From Altererythrobacter sp. (GTDB lineage: Bacteria; Pseudomonadota; Alphaproteobacteria; Sphingomonadales; Sphingomonadaceae), in the NCBI GenBank assembly GCA_017308255.1, contig JAFKFN010000004.1, positions 124,001 through 188,000 on the forward strand: 64,000 bases of DNA, given 5' to 3'. Shown piece after piece: positions 61,505 to 64,000 of this stretch. Each line of letters opens with the position of its first letter. The first letter of the stretch is position 1. Made by a program: the position numbers and the translations under genes. The notes under the pieces are model-generated. The model made no database searches and had not been told where the DNA came from. It worked only from the letters and a program-made list of their open reading frames with translations.

Positions 61505-62518
61505 CTAGTTGTTGACTGCCCCGCCCGGCGAAAAGGCGTCGGCGATCGAGCAGGCCGCCGGGCCGAGGATGACGATGAACAGCACCGGCAGGATGAACAA
61601 GATCAGCGGCACCGTCATGATCGCCGGCAGGCGCGCGGCTTTCTCTTCCGCCCGCATCATGCGTTCGTTGCGGAACTCCGCCGAAAGCACGCGCAAGGCG
61701 GACGCCAGCGGGGTGCCGTAGCGTTCGGTCTGGATCATGGTGGTGACCACGCCGCGGATCGCTTCCAGGTCCACGCGATAGGCGAAGTTCTCGAAAGCCT
61801 GGCGCCGCTCGGTCAGGAACGACAGTTCGATCGCCGTCAGCGCGAATTCATCGCCCAGCTCGGGATAGGCGCGGCCCAGTTCCTTGGCCACGCGGTTGAA
61901 CGCGGCGTCCACGGTCAACCCGGCCTCGGCGCAGATGACCAGCAGGTCCAGCGCGTCCGGCAGGCCCTTGCGGATCGCGTCGCTACGCTTGGTGGCCTTG
62001 TTCTTCAGGAAGACTTCAGGCCCCTTGTATCCGGCGATCACCAGTACGGCGAAGGCCATGAAGCGCTTGAAGCTGCCCCAGTCGGGGAACATTTCCAGCC
62101 AGTAAAGCGCCACGATGGCCGTGAAGCCGAGCGCGATCGGCAACACCATGCGGGCGAAGATGACGAAGACCGCCAGTTCCTTGTTGCGATAGCCGGCCTG
62201 GGCGAGCTTCTGCTGGATGACCTTGACCTGGCTTTCCTGGAGCACCTTCATCCGGCCCAGGCTGTCCTTGATCCGGTCGGTCGCCTCGGATCGCCGCAGC
62301 AGGCTTTGCCGCTTGCGGTTGCTCTGCTTGATGATGCCGGCCTTCAGCTCCTCGCGCCGGGCGTTGAGCGCCTTGACTCGCTTGGCCATGGGATCGCGCA
62401 CGGTCACGGCGGCATAGATGGCCAGCATCATGGCCGCGGCGGCGACACCGGCCAGCACCGTGCCCGCCAGAATGACGTCGACGCCGAGAAGCGTGGGGCC
62501 GGGTGGGGTGATCGTCAT
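61505..62518 (-). CDS. tadC: Tad pilus inner-membrane protein TadC
   Basis: A 337-aa platform protein of type IVc pili, T2SF (GspF) family. Transmembrane segments at about 15-38, 125-145, 150-170 and 305-330, and the cytoplasmic T2SF helical bundle (GLPDALDLLVICAEAGLTVD; ELSFLTERRQAFENFA). It works with TadB and the ATPase CpaF to assemble the pilus. It begins 15 nt after tadB's stop, same operon. Confidence 0.92.
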   Translation of the reverse strand: MTITPPGPTLLGVDVILAGTVLAGVAAAAMMLAIYAAVTVRDPMAKRVKALNARREELKAGIIKQSNRKRQSLLRRSEATDRIKDSLGRMKVLQESQVKVIQQKLAQAGYRNKELAVFVIFARMVLPIALGFTAIVALYWLEMFPDWGSFKRFMAFAVLVIAGYKGPEVFLKNKATKRSDAIRKGLPDALDLLVICAEAGLTVDAAFNRVAKELGRAYPELGDEFALTAIELSFLTERRQAFENFAYRVDLEAIRGVVTTMIQTERYGTPLASALRVLSAEFRNERMMRAEEKAARLPAIMTVPLILFILPVLFIVILGPAACSIADAFSPGGAVNN

Positions 62519-62533
62519 GTTATCCGTCCCCGC

Positions 62534-63505
62534 TCAGATTTCGAAGCTGACCATCTTGGCCATGACGAAGACGCCGATGCCCATCCACACCAGTCCGCCG
62601 AGCCCGGTGATGATCAGTCGCTCGTCGACGAAGAAATCGCCGACGTAGCCCGGGTTTACCCAGTAGATCAGGCCGAACACGATGAACGGCAGAGCGCCGA
62701 CGATATAGGCGGAGGCTTTGGATTCGGAGCTCATCGCCCGGATCTTCAGCTTCATCTGCCCGCGCTTGCGCAGCACGTCGGCCAGGTTGGACAGCGTTTC
62801 CGCCAGGTTGCCGCCTGTTTCCCGCTGGATGGCCAGCGTGATCACGAAGAACTGGAATTCGGCGGTGCCCAGCTTGTCGGCCGTCACCTGAAGCGATTCC
62901 TCCATCGTGCGGCCGATTCGCATGCGTTCGACCACGGCCTTGAACTCCTCACCCACCGGGCCGGGGATCTCGCTGGAAACCAGCCCCAGCGTCTCGCTCA
63001 CCGGCAGGCCGGAGCGGAGCCCGCGCACCAGCAGCTCGATCCCGTCGGGAAACCGGGCGTTGAAGGCATTGGTCCGCTTGTTGATCAGATAGCCGACGAC
63101 GAAGTGCGGCAGCCCGGCGCCGAACAGCACGCCGATGACGAGCGAAAGCATCGCCGCCCCGCTGCGCAGATAGACCAGCGCGGCCACCGTCAAGGCGATC
63201 CCGATCGAGGCATAGACATAGTGCGAGAGAGACCAGTGCTTGCCGGTCCGCTCCAGGCGGACGGCCAGCGCCTCGAGGCGCGATTGCGAGCCCGCCACGC
63301 GATGCATCTTCGGCTTGCGCGCGGCGATCGCCTTCTTCAGCTGCGATTCGACCTTGTCGATCGTGCTTTCCGAATGGCGATAGCGCACCGATTGCAGCCG
63401 CCGCTGGCTTTCCTTCGCGGGCGACTTGCCGCCCACGGCCAGGTAGCCGAGGATCACCATCGTCGTCAGGCCGGCGGCCAGCAGCAGGACCTGGATGATG
63501 TTCAT
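62534..63505 (-). CDS. tadB: Tad pilus inner-membrane protein TadB
   Basis: A 323-aa T2SF-family platform protein, partner of TadC. Transmembrane segments at the N-terminus, in the middle (YASIGIALTVAALVYL; GAAMLSLVIGVLFGAGL) and at the end (IVFGLIYWVNPGY; ITGLGGLVWMGIGVFV). The T2SF bundle reads FPDGIELLVRGLRSGLPVSE. It follows cpaE with a 70-nt gap and precedes tadC. Confidence 0.93.
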   Translation of the reverse strand: MNIIQVLLLAAGLTTMVILGYLAVGGKSPAKESQRRLQSVRYRHSESTIDKVESQLKKAIAARKPKMHRVAGSQSRLEALAVRLERTGKHWSLSHYVYASIGIALTVAALVYLRSGAAMLSLVIGVLFGAGLPHFVVGYLINKRTNAFNARFPDGIELLVRGLRSGLPVSETLGLVSSEIPGPVGEEFKAVVERMRIGRTMEESLQVTADKLGTAEFQFFVITLAIQRETGGNLAETLSNLADVLRKRGQMKLKIRAMSSESKASAYIVGALPFIVFGLIYWVNPGYVGDFFVDERLIITGLGGLVWMGIGVFVMAKMVSFEI

Positions 63506-63575
63506 GTCGGGCTCTCGACCTTCCTCGTGTTCCTGTCATCCGCCGCCCCGGTGTGGACCGGAAGCGGCGGCGCGT

Positions 63576-64000
63576 TCATTCGGCGGAGACCGCCGCCCGC
63601 TTTTCCTTGCGGGCGAGCAGAGATTTGAGATCGAACTTGCCGAGCAGCGAGGTGCCGGCTGACGCGTGATCGCCCTCGGCCTCGTCATCCTCGCCGGCGC
63701 TCACGATCGCCTTCGCCACCTGGCCGATCGTCTGGCCGACCTTGGCGGAGCGATTGGCGTCGGCGAACGTCTGCCCCAGCTTGGCGGCATTCGACGCGGC
63801 CTTCTGGTCGAGCGGGATCGCGAAATCGATCTTGCGTTCGATCGACGCTTCGAAATCGGCCTTGCTGATCTCGGCCGCGCCGGTCTGCACCTTGTTGGCC
63901 ACCACCAGCGGCTGCGCCTGCGGGGCATTGGTTTTCAGCCACGAAAGCAGCCGGATCGTGTCGCGCGCGGAAGCCAGCGTCATCTCCGTCACCAGCGTCA
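63576..64000 (-). CDS. cpaE: Pilus assembly protein CpaE, C-terminal part
   Basis: The window edge cuts this gene; the visible C-terminal 141 residues include LVTEMTLASARDTIRLLSWL and VVANKVQTGAAEISKADFE, as in the ParA/MinD-like ATPase domain of CpaE/TadZ, followed by an Ala/Lys-rich tail. CpaE places the Tad pilus at the pole. Directly downstream is tadB; the expected cpaF ATPase gene is not between them. Confidence 0.85.
   Translation of the reverse strand, partial: TLVTEMTLASARDTIRLLSWLKTNAPQAQPLVVANKVQTGAAEISKADFEASIERKIDFAIPLDQKAASNAAKLGQTFADANRSAKVGQTIGQVAKAIVSAGEDDEAEGDHASAGTSLLGKFDLKSLLARKEKRAAVSAE

Overview
The window looks like chromosomal DNA of a high-GC alphaproteobacterium of the order Sphingomonadales. 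Indicators are ChpT (histidine phosphotransfer to CtrA), a Tad pilus locus, a PEPxxWA-CTERM exported protein, a TIGR02001/TorF-type porin, a pyrB gene overlapping an inactive pyrC homologue, and many short palindromic intergenic repeats of the kinds that litter sphingomonad genomes.

Region 1 (618-10738) is a 10.1 kb integrated element bounded by exact 50-bp direct repeats. The right copy lies inside an intact tRNA-Val(CAC) gene on the minus strand. The element encodes a tyrosine integrase, an AlpA-like regulator, a primase-polymerase/helicase replication protein, a cluster of six short iterons (candidate origin), a small-terminase-like protein, an HK97-type major capsid protein, small proteins beside the capsid gene and a 291-aa cargo protein. 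No large terminase, portal, protease or tail gene is visible. It reads as a capsid-encoding phage satellite rather than a complete prophage, and is the best candidate for an undescribed system.

Region 2 (10.8-23.7 kb) is housekeeping: sppA, pyrB-pyrC', a PEP-CTERM protein with a palindromic upstream site, a minus-strand ParA / ribbon-helix-helix / TPR-SPOR lipoprotein operon, a Sel1-SPOR protein, bfd-bfr iron storage and a PQQ- and haem-containing dehydrogenase.

Region 3 (23.7-38.3 kb) has der, glyoxalase I, a SIMPL-domain protein, a TorF-like porin, a PPP phosphatase, RNase P RNA, chpT-ampD, rluD, rpoH, a transporter, an aldo/keto reductase and rimO. Two small GIY-YIG nuclease genes lie here. 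Each is bounded on both sides by copies of a dispersed repeat; one borrows its stop codon from the repeat, and the other reads through it into a JAMM metallopeptidase gene.

Region 4 (38.4-51.9 kb) looks catabolic. A minus-strand cluster combines a split PEP-synthase-like phosphotransferase (phenylphosphate-synthase type) with a biotin carrier protein and a carboxyltransferase. This combination fits phosphorylation-dependent carboxylation of 4-hydroxyaryl ketones. Next to it are AraC regulators, an acid phosphatase, and a plus-strand operon of an amidohydrolase-type decarboxylase, a membrane protein, dodecin, a CaiB-type CoA transferase and an esterase.

Region 5 (52-64 kb) carries a secreted M16 peptidase, an ATP-grasp membrane protein, clpB behind an RpoH-type promoter, a sulfotransferase remnant, an SDR, methylthioadenosine phosphorylase, a MarR regulator and the end of a Tad pilus operon (tadC, tadB, cpaE cut by the window edge).
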